This document shows positions 45,708-58,324 of a stretch of 64,000 bases of DNA, piece after piece. Numbering within the stretch: position 1 is the first letter of the stretch; the number at the start of each line of letters is the position of its first letter. The stretch spans positions 106,548,505-106,612,504 of the forward strand of contig OY804575.1 of assembly GCA_963680875.1 (NCBI GenBank), in the 5' to 3' direction. This stretch comes from Bathymodiolus brooksi (lineage: Eukaryota > Mollusca > Bivalvia > Mytilida > Modiolidae). The position numbers were made by a program, and so were the translations under genes. The notes under the pieces were generated by a model. That model saw only the letters and a program-made list of their open reading frames with translations. It was not told the DNA's origin and made no database searches.

Positions 45708-48700
45708 GTAAGTAAACGTTTATACTATTTTGGTGGTCACGTTCGGTACAATTGGGTACAAGGGATGCAACTTGAAATATAAAACATCCCCATTTATATA
45801 TTCCATCAGCATGAAACCCAATTCATTCATATATTCGCAATATGTAACGTTATCTGTGACCCATTCATATATTAGATAAAAAGGTAAAATAAAAGCACAT
45901 TATTAGTCATAAATCAATTTTTGCAACATGTCGGTTTCGATTACTAGTATAACAACAACTCTCTCTAGATTTGGGGATCATAGAGAAATATGTCTGAGCA
46001 ATAAAAACGAAGAGTATTGTTAAAATATGACCGAATAATATATCATAACTTAAAATACCAATTGATTGATATATATATATTGAAATGGCAAATTGATGAC
46101 AGAATCATATATCAAGATTGAAAAAGTCGACCAACACGCCTGAATATACCTGTATATATGAATTGACATTCCTCCTTCCCCCTATTTGAGATGAGAGCCA
46201 TAAATGTCAACTTTTATTTTCCATTTACTATCTGGTATGTACCGTATATTTAAATAATTATTCAATTAAGTTTTTTTTTAATTTTTATATAACTATTATT
46301 TATTAAACAACACCGGGTTTGTACAAAGACCTAAGACGCCCGGGGAAGCCGACTTATGGGTCCTTGTATTTGCACATCTCGTTTGTCTAGGGGAAATACA
46401 AATGAGTAATTGTCAGCTCACTGAATACACATTACAAAATACAAAAATATACACCATAATTTCATGTAATTAAATACATTAACCAACTGTATTTTCCTGT
46501 CTATGCTTTATTTAAAGGCATGAAAAGGCTGTCAGAATTGAATTTTTTTGTTTATATTAAAAGTTGCCAATATTCGATGTTTCATACTAATAAAATGTTC
46601 TGAACAAGAAGCCAGGATTTAAAAAATATGCTATAATGTCGTAATTAGTGAAAAGAATTCGAATATCTGTTGGTAAAATCGCCATTAACACTACCTAATT
46701 ATAAGTCGGCTGCTTTTCCGAAGTTTGCCGAATACTGATAACTGCTATGAATAACTAGGAAGCATGTTGCATGTAAATTCGCTGGAATTAATATAATTTA
46801 CGAAATATATCTATGAAATTGGATCCCGGGGTAATCAGTTAATATTATATAATGGTATTTAGTGAGAATGACACTTAAAATCGGAAATACGTGATGAAAT
46901 CAATAAAAACAAACCCAAACTCTGCAAAGGGGCCCGATAAAGGGAAATTTGTAAACAAATTGTATTGCATATTATTGACAACACTTTAGTTGCCTTGATT
47001 ATATTTTTTTAGAAAAAAACAGACATGAAGTTCATTATTTTAGTCTCTATTTTAAAAGAGATATCACCTAGCGTTTTCTCCTGAAAAAAAAGACTATATA
47101 AAAAAACTACGATGCAATTATACTGTCAAAATACGATTCGGCCGAAAAAAGACACTAAATTATGCTTACGTGTTGAAAAATGAAGTAGATCGGTATAACA
47201 TCTTTTTTTATTTTTCCACAAAGCTTGCTGAATCATCCTTTTTGTGTTGTTCTCGTATATAATCCGTCAATGTGTTTGTTCTTCGACGATTTGATTTGTG
47301 CCATGTGCTTTCTTCATCAACAAACAATTTCGCACATACGCAAACGCTTTCCCGAATGAGTTCACTGTAAGGTCGTATGAATATTGCGCAGGTAAACATT
47401 GGATTCTTTACTGGATTTAAGAAAATAAACAGCGACGTATTTCCTTCGTTCTAGGCTATTTACGTATGATATTATGAAAAATTTCAACTGCAATTAGTAT
47501 ATAACATCGAATATTGCCAACTTTTAACATAAAAAAAAAATTCCATTCCGACAGCCTGTATGCCTTTAACGTATTGCTTTGACTAATTTTTGTTTTTAAT
47601 TTTCCAACAACTATTTCATAGCGTATGAGAGAAATAAGGTTTCCTCTTAGTTCCATTTTATTGGATTGTATATCTATAAACAAATATCATAATTTTTATT
47701 AGAAATTTTCTTTTAAAACAAATATTACTATAGCAAATTGAAAAAAACAACATTCAAGCTAAGGTTTGAGGACGGAATCACTACATCAAACAGACTGCAG
47801 TGACCTAATTAATCGAACACACCCTATTGATTTGAGGGTAGCTTTACGACAGCAGCATGGCTATTTATTCTGATATTTTAATGGTAGCGGAGGTTACTCT
47901 GGTCACATGATTAACAAAATGGCTATCTTTGAAGATACTGTGCCAATGTGCATAAACTATTATCTGTTTACTTTCATAATGGAATGCTTTGATGTGTAAT
48001 AAATAGTATAGAAACAATATACCTTGTAGTGTACGAAGTCAGGCGATAACCATTTTCTTAATCATGTGACTAGAGTAGCCTCCCCTACCACTAAAATATA
48101 AGAGTCAATCTGATTGGTTGAAATATTTATGAATAGAGGCCATGCATTGTAAAGTGTTATGAAGCGAAGACTGATAAAAATGGATGTAGGCGAGTCTCAA
48201 GGGATATTTTAAGTCCAGTGCAGGGCTAGAGTTGATGAATAATCCTTCATGAATAGACCGGTAGGTGTTTGCATTACACAAATCTCGAGAAATCCAAGCA
48301 TTTCCAGTTCATGCAAATTGTATGTTTTCTACTACTTTGATATAGTAGTGCTTTCTGTCTCAGAACAGAAAAAAAAATTGTCAAAATAATAAAAAGGAAA
48401 TAATTAATGACAAATATAAACACACAAGAGACAGATTATTCGATCTAAATTATCATCAGACTGTGTTATTCAAATGGATTGATAAGGAAAATGCATTTGG
48501 ATTAATGAATAACATATACACAATGCGTATTTACATATTAACAGACAGTGGTGTAAGTTAGAAATAATCAGTAATATATGTGCATCAATAAAACAATGGG
48601 AGTATGTATCTCGTCATTTACAATACCATGACCTAGATAAATTAATTCGTATGGAAACAGTTAGATACAAAATTATTTGTCATTTTTGTAAATACTAAAG

Positions 48701-49736
48701 ATATCCTTTCCCGTTTTGCTTTCGGCAAGGGAAAATATGAATGAAATTTCGCTTTTAATTAATTTAATCATTTTCAATTTAGTAAGGCTTTTCTTTTGGT
48801 ATTTAGCAACGTTTCGTTCTTTCCAAATAATCTGTTTGTTGTCAAAATCGTGTGAACTATTGCGTTAATTTCGTCGTCTCCATGGCTTTTTCCAAAAATT
48901 ATCGTATTTTCTGATTTTGATATAGTTTGATTATATTTGTTTACGTTAAATTCAAAATATAATAATAGTAATACTAATTTTACAATTACATCCTAGTTAT
49001 CCATACTTTATATATTTCAATAATTACTGATATATATGATTTGTCAGTTTCCATACTGTAACTAAGATGACATTTAGTTGCAATTAATATAAAATTGTTT
49101 ATTATCTCTTTTCGTGATTTTATTTTCCAAATCATTCACTTGTTTTTCACTGTACATGTATTTGATTTTGGTTTGTTTGAGTATTTATGCTGGGATAAAT
49201 GTATATATTTTGGAAAGCAATTATCATTCTTGCTTGAAACTACATGACAATACAAGTATAATATTGCCAATTAAATATGTTACCCATGTTACGGTGTGGT
49301 GTAGATAGGCGAATACTCCTATAGCGTATGCTTGCATACGTTGCAGGTACATTACGTAAATATATAGCGCTATAGCTTTGTGAGATGTTAGGCTACAATC
49401 ATACAGAGATTCCAATATTTTCCATGGAGCAATAGCTTAAGTAGTTTTCTAATCGAATGGCAAAATTGGGAAGAAGCTAGGCAGAGTCTTACAAACAATT
49501 TATTCAACGACATTAAGAGCAACCAATCTTTTTTTGCTTTGCAAAGCAACGTATGTAAGGTTCCAATTTATGCTACGTCAAAAACGCATTTTTTCGGAAT
49601 CATATTTTCCAAAAATCATCGATTAACTTTAATGTTAGATCTCGCTGTTAGCGTATTTGTTGACCCTGTAGTATCAAATATTGTTATAATTATCTTACAA
49701 GTAAATAGTTGTACAATAAAAATATGTTATATACAG
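45708..49736 (+). other. locus 3 intron 3
   Basis: About 4 kb with one foldback element (47872-48105). The rest is A+T-rich and contains open frames of no recognisable identity. Confidence 0.6.
47872..48105. repeat. foldback element
   Basis: Two arms of about 55 bases pair: the left holds ttactctggtcacatgatta and the right its near complement (taatcatgtgactagagtag), separated by about 110 bases. Confidence 0.75.
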
Positions 49737-49937
49737 GATGTTATAAAGGTTGGTGGGGTAGTAAATGCAGTAATCCTTGCCCAGCTACATGTGTTGATAG
49801 ACATTGTTATCCTGGTACTGGTAACTGTGTGTGGGGATGTGATCCAGACAACTGTCTAAATAATATGTGTGATACTGTCAGCGGTAAATGTACAGACGGT
49901 TGTACAATAGGACTACGTGGAGACTATTGTGATAAGA
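49737..49937 (+). CDS. locus 3 exon 4: 12-Cys EGF-like module
   Basis: 201 bases, acceptor ATACAG, donor GTAAGT, phase 1. It reads GCYKGWWGSKCSNPCPATC, then HCYPGTGNCVWGCDPDNC, then CDTVSGKCTDGCTIGLRG and YCDKS. Twelve Cys with the GxxGxxC-xxxCPxxC and GxC-xWGC spacing seen directly after the fucolectin-like domain in molluscan receptor phosphatases. A stiff extracellular stalk is likely. The overlapping frame at 49539 is a shadow. Confidence 0.92.
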
Positions 49938-50337
49938 GTAAGTATACTAATATGATCAGACACTATAATGACAGATAAAAAAGCATAAAAGTGAGTCTAT
50001 GATCTGCAATATTTCTAATTGGGGACCATCATCTGAAGATGTGGTGACGTATAATTATATAGCATTTGACAATTATAATACATTGACAATATTATTGTAA
50101 TATAGATATCAAAGCGGTGGCCAATTACTGCGAAACCTCACTATAGGTTTGTGCTGTGTGATCGCTATCGAAAAATGATATTAATATTTCAAATTCTAAT
50201 CTCAACTGTTTGTATTTCTAATGTTTTGTTGTCTTTGGTAGTTGAAATAAGTCACGTAGAATACATTTCAACCGTGGATTTTTAGAAAGAATTAACGAGG
50301 CGGCCTGTAAGCGTTGAATTAACTCTGTTTACGTGTG

Positions 50338-50680
50338 GTTGTGTTTAACACCAACAAAGGAATGACATTTTTCAGCTATGTCATTGGAGGACAAATTAAT
50401 TTCCAATGAGATGATGATGAGGTCTACGTTTATAGTGCTATCTCACTAAAACAGCAGTTTGCGAATAGACATGTCGCCCCACTCGGACACATTATCCTGA
50501 TTCCCAGCAAACTAGTCTTTGCTCTTTCTCATTACTGCTGCGTGGGTATAGGAGAAGCAACAAATACCAATGTTATAGTCTTTGGTGTGACGCGATCGGG
50601 GCTCGAACCCACGATCTACTACACACGGGGCGATCATGCTAGCGATTATATTACCGATGCGGCTAACACTGTTTTAGAAT
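50338..50680 (-). repeat. tRNA-derived SINE, near complete
   Basis: Reverse orientation, with the complement of a good B box (ggggctcgaacccacgatc) at 50599-50613 and the body extending left through ctcactaaaacagcagt and a gtgtttaacaccaac end. Confidence 0.7.
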
Positions 50681-51751
50681 CTACGAGTTGGAGTGTATTC
50701 TCTTACTAAATACAGCTAAAAAAGCGTGTGTATTGTTTTATTTTTTATTTTTTAGATGTATGATGTTGACATAGGTTTATTAGATGTAATGAACAAAATA
50801 AACACAATAATATACATTGGAATACATTATTTCAGTTCCCGTTTATATTTAGGTATTTAAAGTGTCCTAAATATTGACCTATGCTCTGTCTGATTTGTAA
50901 CTAAAAGCGGTCGGTTCGATAGTCGTTGCTTACATTGCGATAATATATTCAATGTTCGAACACTTGTCAGTTCTGAACATAAAATTTGCCACAACTGGAA
51001 TACTTGTGTCATACTTTGTAAAAATATACCAGCTTTTCTAATAAATAAGTTGTCGATATTTAACAAATAATAATCTACTTCCAATTATGATGTATATATT
51101 TATTAATTGCTTGGTATACTAGTATGATCACCGTCATTTGGTCGTAGGGCGGACGTTTTGAAACCTTAAAACAGACTTAGAAAGTGCAGCAGGTGTTCGA
51201 TATTTGCAAGTGCGAAGATATCAACGACACGTTTTCCATCCATAGCAATAAAAATGTAGATATCTAATTTAGTGCGCACGACGCGTTTAAGATTGGCCAA
51301 AGTATTTGGATGCAATTAAACCAAAGGTCATACATTAAATAGCGAACAGATTACAGTTCAAAAACAGAAGAACACAAGGAACAACTCTAGATCCTTAACG
51401 AAATAACCAACTGCTTGAGCAATGTTGTGACGTCTTACAAATGTATAGAATATTTTTATTATACTTCATTTATGTAAGCTGTAATGTTATTGGATAAGAC
51501 GAGGGTAGCATTCTGCTATGACACATGGCTCAGCGGGGAACAATATTTTTACTGTCACCATCTCATATTTGTCTTTTTATATGCAAGAATATAAATATAT
51601 CTGCCACTCTAGTGCTGGGTGGTTAAGAATTCTAGGTTCTAGCAAAATTGTAAAAATGAATAGACTGAATATGAAATGAAACATTAAAATGAAAAAAAAC
51701 ATCATTGCAAACGAGAAAGTGAAAACAATCAGTATAATAAATTAAATAGCA

Positions 51752-51878
51752 TATGGTTGAGAGTGTGATAGATCAGATTGTTACCTTTCGAAAAAGTCAT
51801 TTTCAACCTCGGCTTCGCCTTGGTTGACAATGTTTCTCTCAGGGTAACAATCTGATCTATCACCCTCTCAACTATGTT
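51752..51878. repeat. hairpin element
   Basis: Arms gatagatcagattgttacc and ggtaacaatctgatctatc are perfect complements; the loop contains cctcggcttcgccttgg. Same architecture as the hairpins at 3113, 4918, 24659 and 30242. Confidence 0.85.
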
Positions 51879-52160
51879 TAAGATCATTACTCAGTATATT
51901 GCTTGGTTGATAATTGTGTCTTTAATCATATATCTAATTTTGACGTATCGTGAGAGTGATTGTCGAATGGCAACGTATATCTATATTATTATTTCTCATT
52001 AACTGGTTTTAAATATTTTAAATAATTGTATGATTATGACATTCAAAAGACATTTGATATGTTCATAATGCAAATCATAAAATGTCAGCTTTTGTTCTAA
52101 AATAATTAATTGCATTATTGGTTCAAAATACCACCAATTACTACTGTTTTTCATTGATAG

Positions 52161-52295
52161 CATGTGAATCAGGAACATTCGGACAAAACTGTGCCAATAC
52201 TTGCCACTGTATCAACCAACCATGTGATCCTATTAAGGGTGTATGTCTTCCTGGTGGATGTAAACGTGGGTATACAAGCAGTAACTGTAGTACAG
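52161..52295 (+). CDS. locus 3 exon 5: 8-Cys EGF-like module
   Basis: 135 bases, acceptor CATTGATAG, donor GTATAT, phase 1. It encodes TCESGTFGQNCANTCHC, then QPCDPIKGVCLPGGCKRG and SSNCST. Eight Cys in the spacing of laminin-type/MEGF-type EGF repeats. The phase-1 borders let the module be added or lost without a frame change. Confidence 0.92.
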
Positions 52296-53168
52296 GTATA
52301 TAATACAATATTACATTTGTACATGTATTTAATCAACTAATTACTTTAATTAATTTAACCGATATTACATTCAAATATATCTAATCTCTATCATTTCTAA
52401 GAGAAATAACACGAGTCAGTTTATTATCTGACGATTTGCTCAAACTTTGTAACATCATGGACGTGAATCTAGTTACTTTGTGAATAATTCAAAATGTATT
52501 TTTGAACACAATAAAATGCATGACGACACATGTGATTATCGTACTATCAGGTGAATATATAATGGATTCCGAATCTGAAATATCAAGGCTAAACATTAAT
52601 ATTTAATAACACTAACTGATATTTAAATTTGTGTGTTAGTTCACACATTATATTTTTTTGTTAAATAACAAATGGGTCAGAAGCAAGTTTTCCAACATAG
52701 AAATATCATCACCAGTACATGTATATTCACTTTTGTAGCTTTACTTAAGGTAGTTTCCGTGCCAATAGTTCTTCAATAATATTTGGGCGAGTTGGTTTTG
52801 ATATAAACACAACAATACATTATTCGTATTTGTAGATACATGTACAAGTGGATCCTCTGTCGCATTCCTTATTATATCTGAACCATATGTTTGATTTAAG
52901 GAAAACCAACATGTCACCTTTTGCTTTTTTCATACACGTAAAATGGAGTTTGCTCATCTGAAAGGCGGCGCATACCAATTTCATAGATTGATTATCTATC
53001 CTACATATTCCAAAGAAACACCATCCATTGCAATTCTCCGAACATAATTCCATTTCTTAATATGCGCTGAAGGAAGTTGATGAAGATTGAGGTTATGCTA
53101 GTATTTTTAAATTATGACTTTAGTCTATGATTCATATGTACATTTAATTTGAATATCTTTAATTATAG

Positions 53169-53324
53169 AATGCAGTCTTGGAAAATATTGGTACAATTGT
53201 AATAAATCATGTGACGGGTGTTTATCTTATACCTGTGATAAAGGAGATGGTAACTGTACAGACAAATCTGGATGTAAACCTGGATGGCAGTATATACCGT
53301 CCGAACAACATAAGTGTGATATAG
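53169..53324 (+). CDS. locus 3 exon 6: 8-Cys EGF-like module
   Basis: 156 bases, acceptor TTAATTATAG, donor GTATGC, phase 1. It encodes ECSLGKYWYNCNKSCDGC, then TCDKGDGNCTDKSGCKPG and HKCDI. Eight Cys. The insertion between the last two Cys (GWQYIPSEQH) is longer than in the other modules and longer than in the locus 2 copy. Confidence 0.9.
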   Translation, partial: NAVLENIGTIVINHVTGVYLIPVIKEMVTVQTNLDVNLDGSIYRPNNISVI

Positions 53325-56228
53325 GTATGCTAAGGAAATTGTCTAATATACGTAAGAAAGGAATTTGAAATATTACTTTCAATCAAGTACATTTTGTGGA
53401 AATCTCTGAGATTCAATTTCAATTTTTATTTCCTTTTTAATTAATCTATTTATTTATTATATATCATTTATTGTTTTGTAATACTAAATTGTGCCACTGT
53501 TCTAGCAGATACACAATTATGCCAATCCATTCAATATTTGTAATACTCTGTACGTTCAGTTTTGTCAACTACGAACAACTGGTATTCTTTACCCTGTTTT
53601 ATTATTGTATATTCCCTCGTGATTATGTAAAGATGTAAAGGCAGGGCGGCCTATTAACAAAGGGAGGTGAAAGTGCATGTTGCATGCAAAGGCCTAAACA
53701 TAATAGCGAAAATCGGCCAAGGTCACCTATGTTTGAGGTATGAGAGCCTTAGTTTTATTAATAGCTGGTTTATTTAGGACCTATCAATTTATATAGATTA
53801 GCCATGCCAGTGCCGAAGTATTGTCTACTGAGCTGATGGTACCCTCGAAAACTAATTGGCCACCCGCAGATATAACGACCCAGTGATAGTAATAAAAAAT
53901 GTAGATATCGAATTTAGTGGGCATGACGCGTTTCTGGAATAGTCTGTTTCATGTGTGTTCTATTAGACTACATGCTCACTTTGTCTCAAGTTTTGCATGT
54001 CCAATACAATATATGATCTGAAACGTACACGTTTCATTAGGGTTATGTGAGAATATATTGCAGTGAAATGTCATTCTCCGGGACATTCCCCACTATCCAA
54101 ATAGCACCAATATCCCAGGAAATTTGGTGCATATAGTTCATGTATGCATCAAGTCATCCATTAAAGTATTGAAACACAATTGAAAACTTTTGCTGAGAAA
54201 TGTTCTTCTTTATTGACCTTCACTTAATTTTTTATTTGTGCCAATCCATATCATTTTTCTTTCCAAAAACACAAAAAGCGAATTGCACTTTTCTGCTCAA
54301 GAATAATCGACGTCACTTTATTGTATCATGTCCTAATAAAAACTTAGATATCAAATTGCTCCTAAATTAGGTTTGGTAAATCAGTGTTTTTGCTACCTGG
54401 TGAAAAATTAATTATTATATTGCAGTAAATGACATATGCCCAAACCCACAATGATAGTGTTATGTATACTTATATTTACTAGTATTCAAATTTGGCTTCA
54501 AAGTTACTGAATTAATAGATATTAGGCATATACAATTAAATTAGTATTTGAGTAGTCTATAATATAATTTTCAGGTTTTGGTAGGAAGCCATATTTATTA
54601 TTCTAATTTTCTATAAAGTTACCCATTACGATCACGATTTTCATTTTTGTTTGTTTTGTAGCATTATCATATGCCACTCTCCTACCCGATACAGGATATT
54701 GACAATACATTCAACATGTGTAATACTCTGTACTTTCAGTTTTGTCAACTACGAACAACTGGTATTGTTTGCCTTGTTTTATTATTGTACATTCCCTTTT
54801 GATTAATATTTATTTAATTATGTAAAGATAAAAAGACAGAAAGGCTAATTACCAAATAGAGTTGAAAGGTTATGGCGCATGCATTATTTATTCCATTAAG
54901 GACACCCCCGTATTCATGAGCACTATCATCTGGTTGTTTCTGTGTTGTTCGTTCTTGTTTATTTGGATTAGGGGTTAACTGTGCTGGCTCGAGAGGCCCA
55001 TAGCCATGGTATATATAATAAGCTACCAGTCCGCCAATACAAACACGTCTATTTAAGGACACTTAATTGAATAATATAATGATATTTATATAAACATGCA
55101 AATTCAGCTACGTTTGTCAGACCATAGAACAGGGTAAAATAAGAATATATATTGTCTGACATGCGTAGTTTATATAAATATCATATGGTGCGTATCTGGA
55201 AGGAGTTCGTGCTGTTCAAAGGTGGTTTGTAGATCATTGTTTTTCTTTGTCATTCTTCTATTGTACACCGTATTGTCTGTCATTCGACTTAGGGCTTTTG
55301 ATTACCGTTTTGGTATCTTCGAACATTTCGTCATCAGGTACGTGCAAAGTCAAAGATGGAAAGGCCAACTAAGTCGCGTGTCTGGAATAATCTTCATCAC
55401 TGATAATCAAGGTCTAGTGCAACATATGTGGTGATATTGTTCATCAACATTCTATTCTGCTTGATTGTTAGAAACCAGACCCCATAGGCCCATAGTTTTC
55501 CAGATTATGCTATATTTAGTTTGACGTTTATTCTTCATCTAAAGATTGAGTTTAAAAAATTGAAATTTGCAGTAGAGAATCGTCGTATTCCATTGGTAGT
55601 AGAAGGTGAAATATATTTACAGATTCATACTTTATTGATATTATTGATAAACATGAATGCATCGGATAATGTCGTTTAGCTGACGATATAATATAAACGC
55701 ATCATTGAAATATAGGCTGTTGCTTAGTGCATGCACGAATATTCAACTTTATGTATTATTAGATGTGCATATCTTGGGTTGGACAAACACTAAATATAGA
55801 ATTACGTAATTTTCGAAAACGGGTAAACAAATGTATTATTGGTATGGTTTTAAACCATATTCGCAGCAAAAAAATAGTTCATTAACTCTTCTCATTACGT
55901 TTACTTGCATATAGAATAAATATGAGTGTAATTAATTGAATTAAAAAAATGAGTTCATTGTGTGGCCCCAATTTCAAATACATTTATTTAATTTTCATTT
56001 TATACTTTTATATGCTGACCGATTGTGAAGACGGTTTGGAATATCCTTTTGAGAGAACTCGTATTTCAACAGAATTTATAGTTAGCAATCTAATTGTAGT
56101 GTAGGGTACGTCTATGCATAGCTATTTAACTCACACTGTTTTGAGGGGTGAACAGTAAGCACATTTCGTTTCAAGTATGATATTAAGAATTACAATATAC
56201 ATGAATACTTGTCTTTTGTATCACTTAG
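53325..56228 (+). other. locus 3 intron 6
   Basis: Collinear in places with the locus 2 interval 20074-23425. Contains a dispersed repeat at 53690-53945 (aatcggccaaggtcacctat; related to 22940-23000 and 40560-40620), an antisense open frame shared with locus 2 at 54814-55062, and repeats at 55195-55400. Confidence 0.6.
54850..55048 (-). CDS. possible antisense exon, unknown (partner at 20960-21145)
   Basis: On the minus strand, a TAAATAG acceptor opens a frame reading RVCIGGLVAYYIYHGYG, then TQKQPDDSAHEYGGVLNG. The locus 2 partner has TTTAAG and RVCIGELVDFLYIC, then IQKQPEDSSNEYGDVFNG. Acceptor and frame are kept in both. In the best-aligned 19 codons all six differences change the residue, mostly conservatively, and none is silent. 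A coding exon on the opposite strand or a non-coding block are both possible. Confidence 0.25.
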
Positions 56229-56363
56229 CGTGCAATGAAGGATATTTTGGTACGAACTGTTCACATCAATGTTATTGCCGTTACGGAACTTGCAATAAAA
56301 CTACAGGGGTGTGTACTACAAAAGGATGTCAACGAGGATGGAAGAGCGATACGTGCAGTGAAG
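56229..56363 (+). CDS. locus 3 exon 7: 8-Cys EGF-like module
   Basis: 135 bases, acceptor ATCACTTAG, donor GTGAGT, phase 1. It encodes ACNEGYFGTNCSHQCYC, then GTCNKTTGVCTTKGCQRG and SDTCSE. Eight Cys, closest in pattern to exon 5. There is no counterpart in locus 2, where the surrounding intron is otherwise alignable up to about 30 bases before this exon. Confidence 0.92.
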
Positions 56364-58186
56364 GTGAGTTACAGAAAATATATTCGTTGTTTATAAAGAT
56401 GTCAATATTATTCAAATAATATAATCAGTTGAAATAACGATTACGTCTGTATATATGTATATCATTGTTTCTATATTTGCTACATGGTATACCGTCTAAA
56501 CAATTAAATATCTGGCTGATATTTTGATATTTTTAAAGCTAAATTCGCATTTTTCGGCATAATGAGAATAATTCAAGTTTCTGGTTAGTCAAATACAAAA
56601 CAAATACTCCTCTCAGCCACAACTTGGTAAATTAAAATCAAACTTTGCAGAAGTGATCAGATTGAAGATAAGAAGTACTTCATTTTATTCCGATTTATCA
56701 CACGACATGACAACAAGAGGAAGTTTATCATTCGCTAGATACAAAAAAAAAATATTCTCCTCGGAAACTGCTGCGAAAATTAAAATCTTATTTGAAAAGA
56801 TCCCCTTGAAATATACCTCACTTTGTTCCGATTTGTCAACCAGCATCACGGCCAGAAGAAATTAAAGTTTCTTATCGGTCAAGCACAAAAACGAAATCTC
56901 CTCTGAAACTGCTTAGTTAGGTGGAATCACACTTTCCAGGGATGGTGCATAAAGGTCCACCATGCGTTTCCAAAACATGTACGTGTTTTCGAGATCAATG
57001 ATGTACTCGCTGGTTTTCTTATTTATAACTTATTTGCGATTGTAATAATGTTGTGGGAGTGAAATTTAAGTAGCAGATATATAGAAAAACGTTTGTTTAA
57101 AAACGAATTTTCCATATTAATACTTTGTTTGTAAAGAATTTAAATTGTAGATATAAAAAGAGTTTGAAGATACCAAAAGGGTAATCACAATCCGTAAATC
57201 GACAGACACAAAATGCAATTGCCAAAAGAAAAATAACAAAAGAAATAACAATGATATACAAGCCACTATGCAGAAAACTAACGAATGTCAAATACGAACC
57301 CCACTAAGAACCACCGGGGTGATATCATGTGGAGCAAGTAGGGCAAGCAGTTTCTGCTTCACTAGTGGCATCCGTCGTGATATTCTAGCTAAAAACACGG
57401 TAATATGTCACGAATGAAGAGAGAATCGGGGAGTGCTTACGAATAGTGGAGCATGTCCGTGGTCAGTTATATTCAGTAACGGGTTAACCAAGTCACGGTG
57501 GCGATCGTAAAACTTTCGAATTGATGCCTTCAACTTATCCAATAGGAACCCAAATCAGCAACCATCTGCAGATATAAGATGAGTTGTTGTAGACCTTTCA
57601 TCTACATTGTCCAATATGTTGGACCTCAACTGTAATTAATCGCATGGTTCCCAATTCGTGTTGACAACATTATGTTAATACAAACTTGATGTAATAGAAA
57701 TATCACACAAAACAATATATCTACAAATAAACAATAATTTAGAGCTATCAGCTGTACACTATTCCTTTGTAGATATATTTATATATATTGGGGTTTTTTT
57801 TCTTCAGAAAATTTTTAAATTATCTCTGTTTGTACACTAATTAATTTTCAGCTTTGCCGTTGACGTCAACTCTTTCTTTGAACTTTGCTGTACTTACCTA
57901 CACTTTTTGTCTCTTCAAATCCAGGAGTCATCATCACCATGGCTTAATATATATATTGCTAGTATAGTGATAATCAATTCTAAAGCATGACAATAAATAT
58001 GTTCACATGAACAAGTATTCATTAAGATGATTTCTTTAGAACCCGTGAATCAAAATAGCAAAACAAAATTCCCATTTCAACCAATATCAAAATAATCGGC
58101 TTAAGCTGCATTGTGTTTTTCTTCTATTGGCTTTGTTGTTTTATTTTAAAGTACATTCATAATATTAACAGTTTTATATTTTGCAG
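56364..58186 (+). other. locus 3 intron 7
   Basis: Contains a repeated motif pair at 56660-56720 and 56805-56860 (acttcattttattccgattt / tcactttgttccgatttg), and a long minus-strand copy of the common dispersed repeat (57160-57560). No further exon seen. Confidence 0.6.
57160..57560 (-). repeat. long copy of the common dispersed repeat
   Basis: Contains the ttgaagataccaaaagggta end, then cgaaccccactaagaacc, then gagcatgtccgtggtcag, gggttaaccaagtcacggtg; collinear with 37680-37960 in the second half. Confidence 0.7.
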
Positions 58187-58324
58187 AATGTTCCGGTGGT
58201 GAACATGGATTTGATTGTGCAGAGCATTGCAATACATGCAACAGTACTTTGTGTGAACCATTTGAAGGAAATTGTACAAATGGATGCATTGAAGGCTACA
58301 CAGGACACCAGTGTCTTGTCTCAG
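58187..58324 (+). CDS. locus 3 exon 8: 8-Cys EGF-like module
   Basis: 138 bases, acceptor TATTTTGCAG, donor GTTTAT, phase 1. It encodes ECSGGEHGFDCAEHCNTC, then TLCEPFEGNCTNGCIEG and GHQCLVS. Eight Cys. It is the last recognised exon of locus 3. The next 1 kb shows no membrane segment or phosphatase exon, and the two transposons beyond lie between it and the window edge. The gene either continues past 64000 or has lost its 3' part. Confidence 0.9.

Larger units (their letters stand above)
49938..52160 (+). other. locus 3 intron 4
   Basis: Holds a SINE (50338-50680), a short dispersed repeat (51238-51310: gtagatatctaatttagtgc, acgacgcgttt) and a hairpin element (51752-51878). Confidence 0.65.

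Noticed and set aside
49539..49859. 106-codon plus-strand frame
   Set aside because: It overlaps exon 4 of locus 3 in another frame; the exon frame has the conserved Cys pattern.
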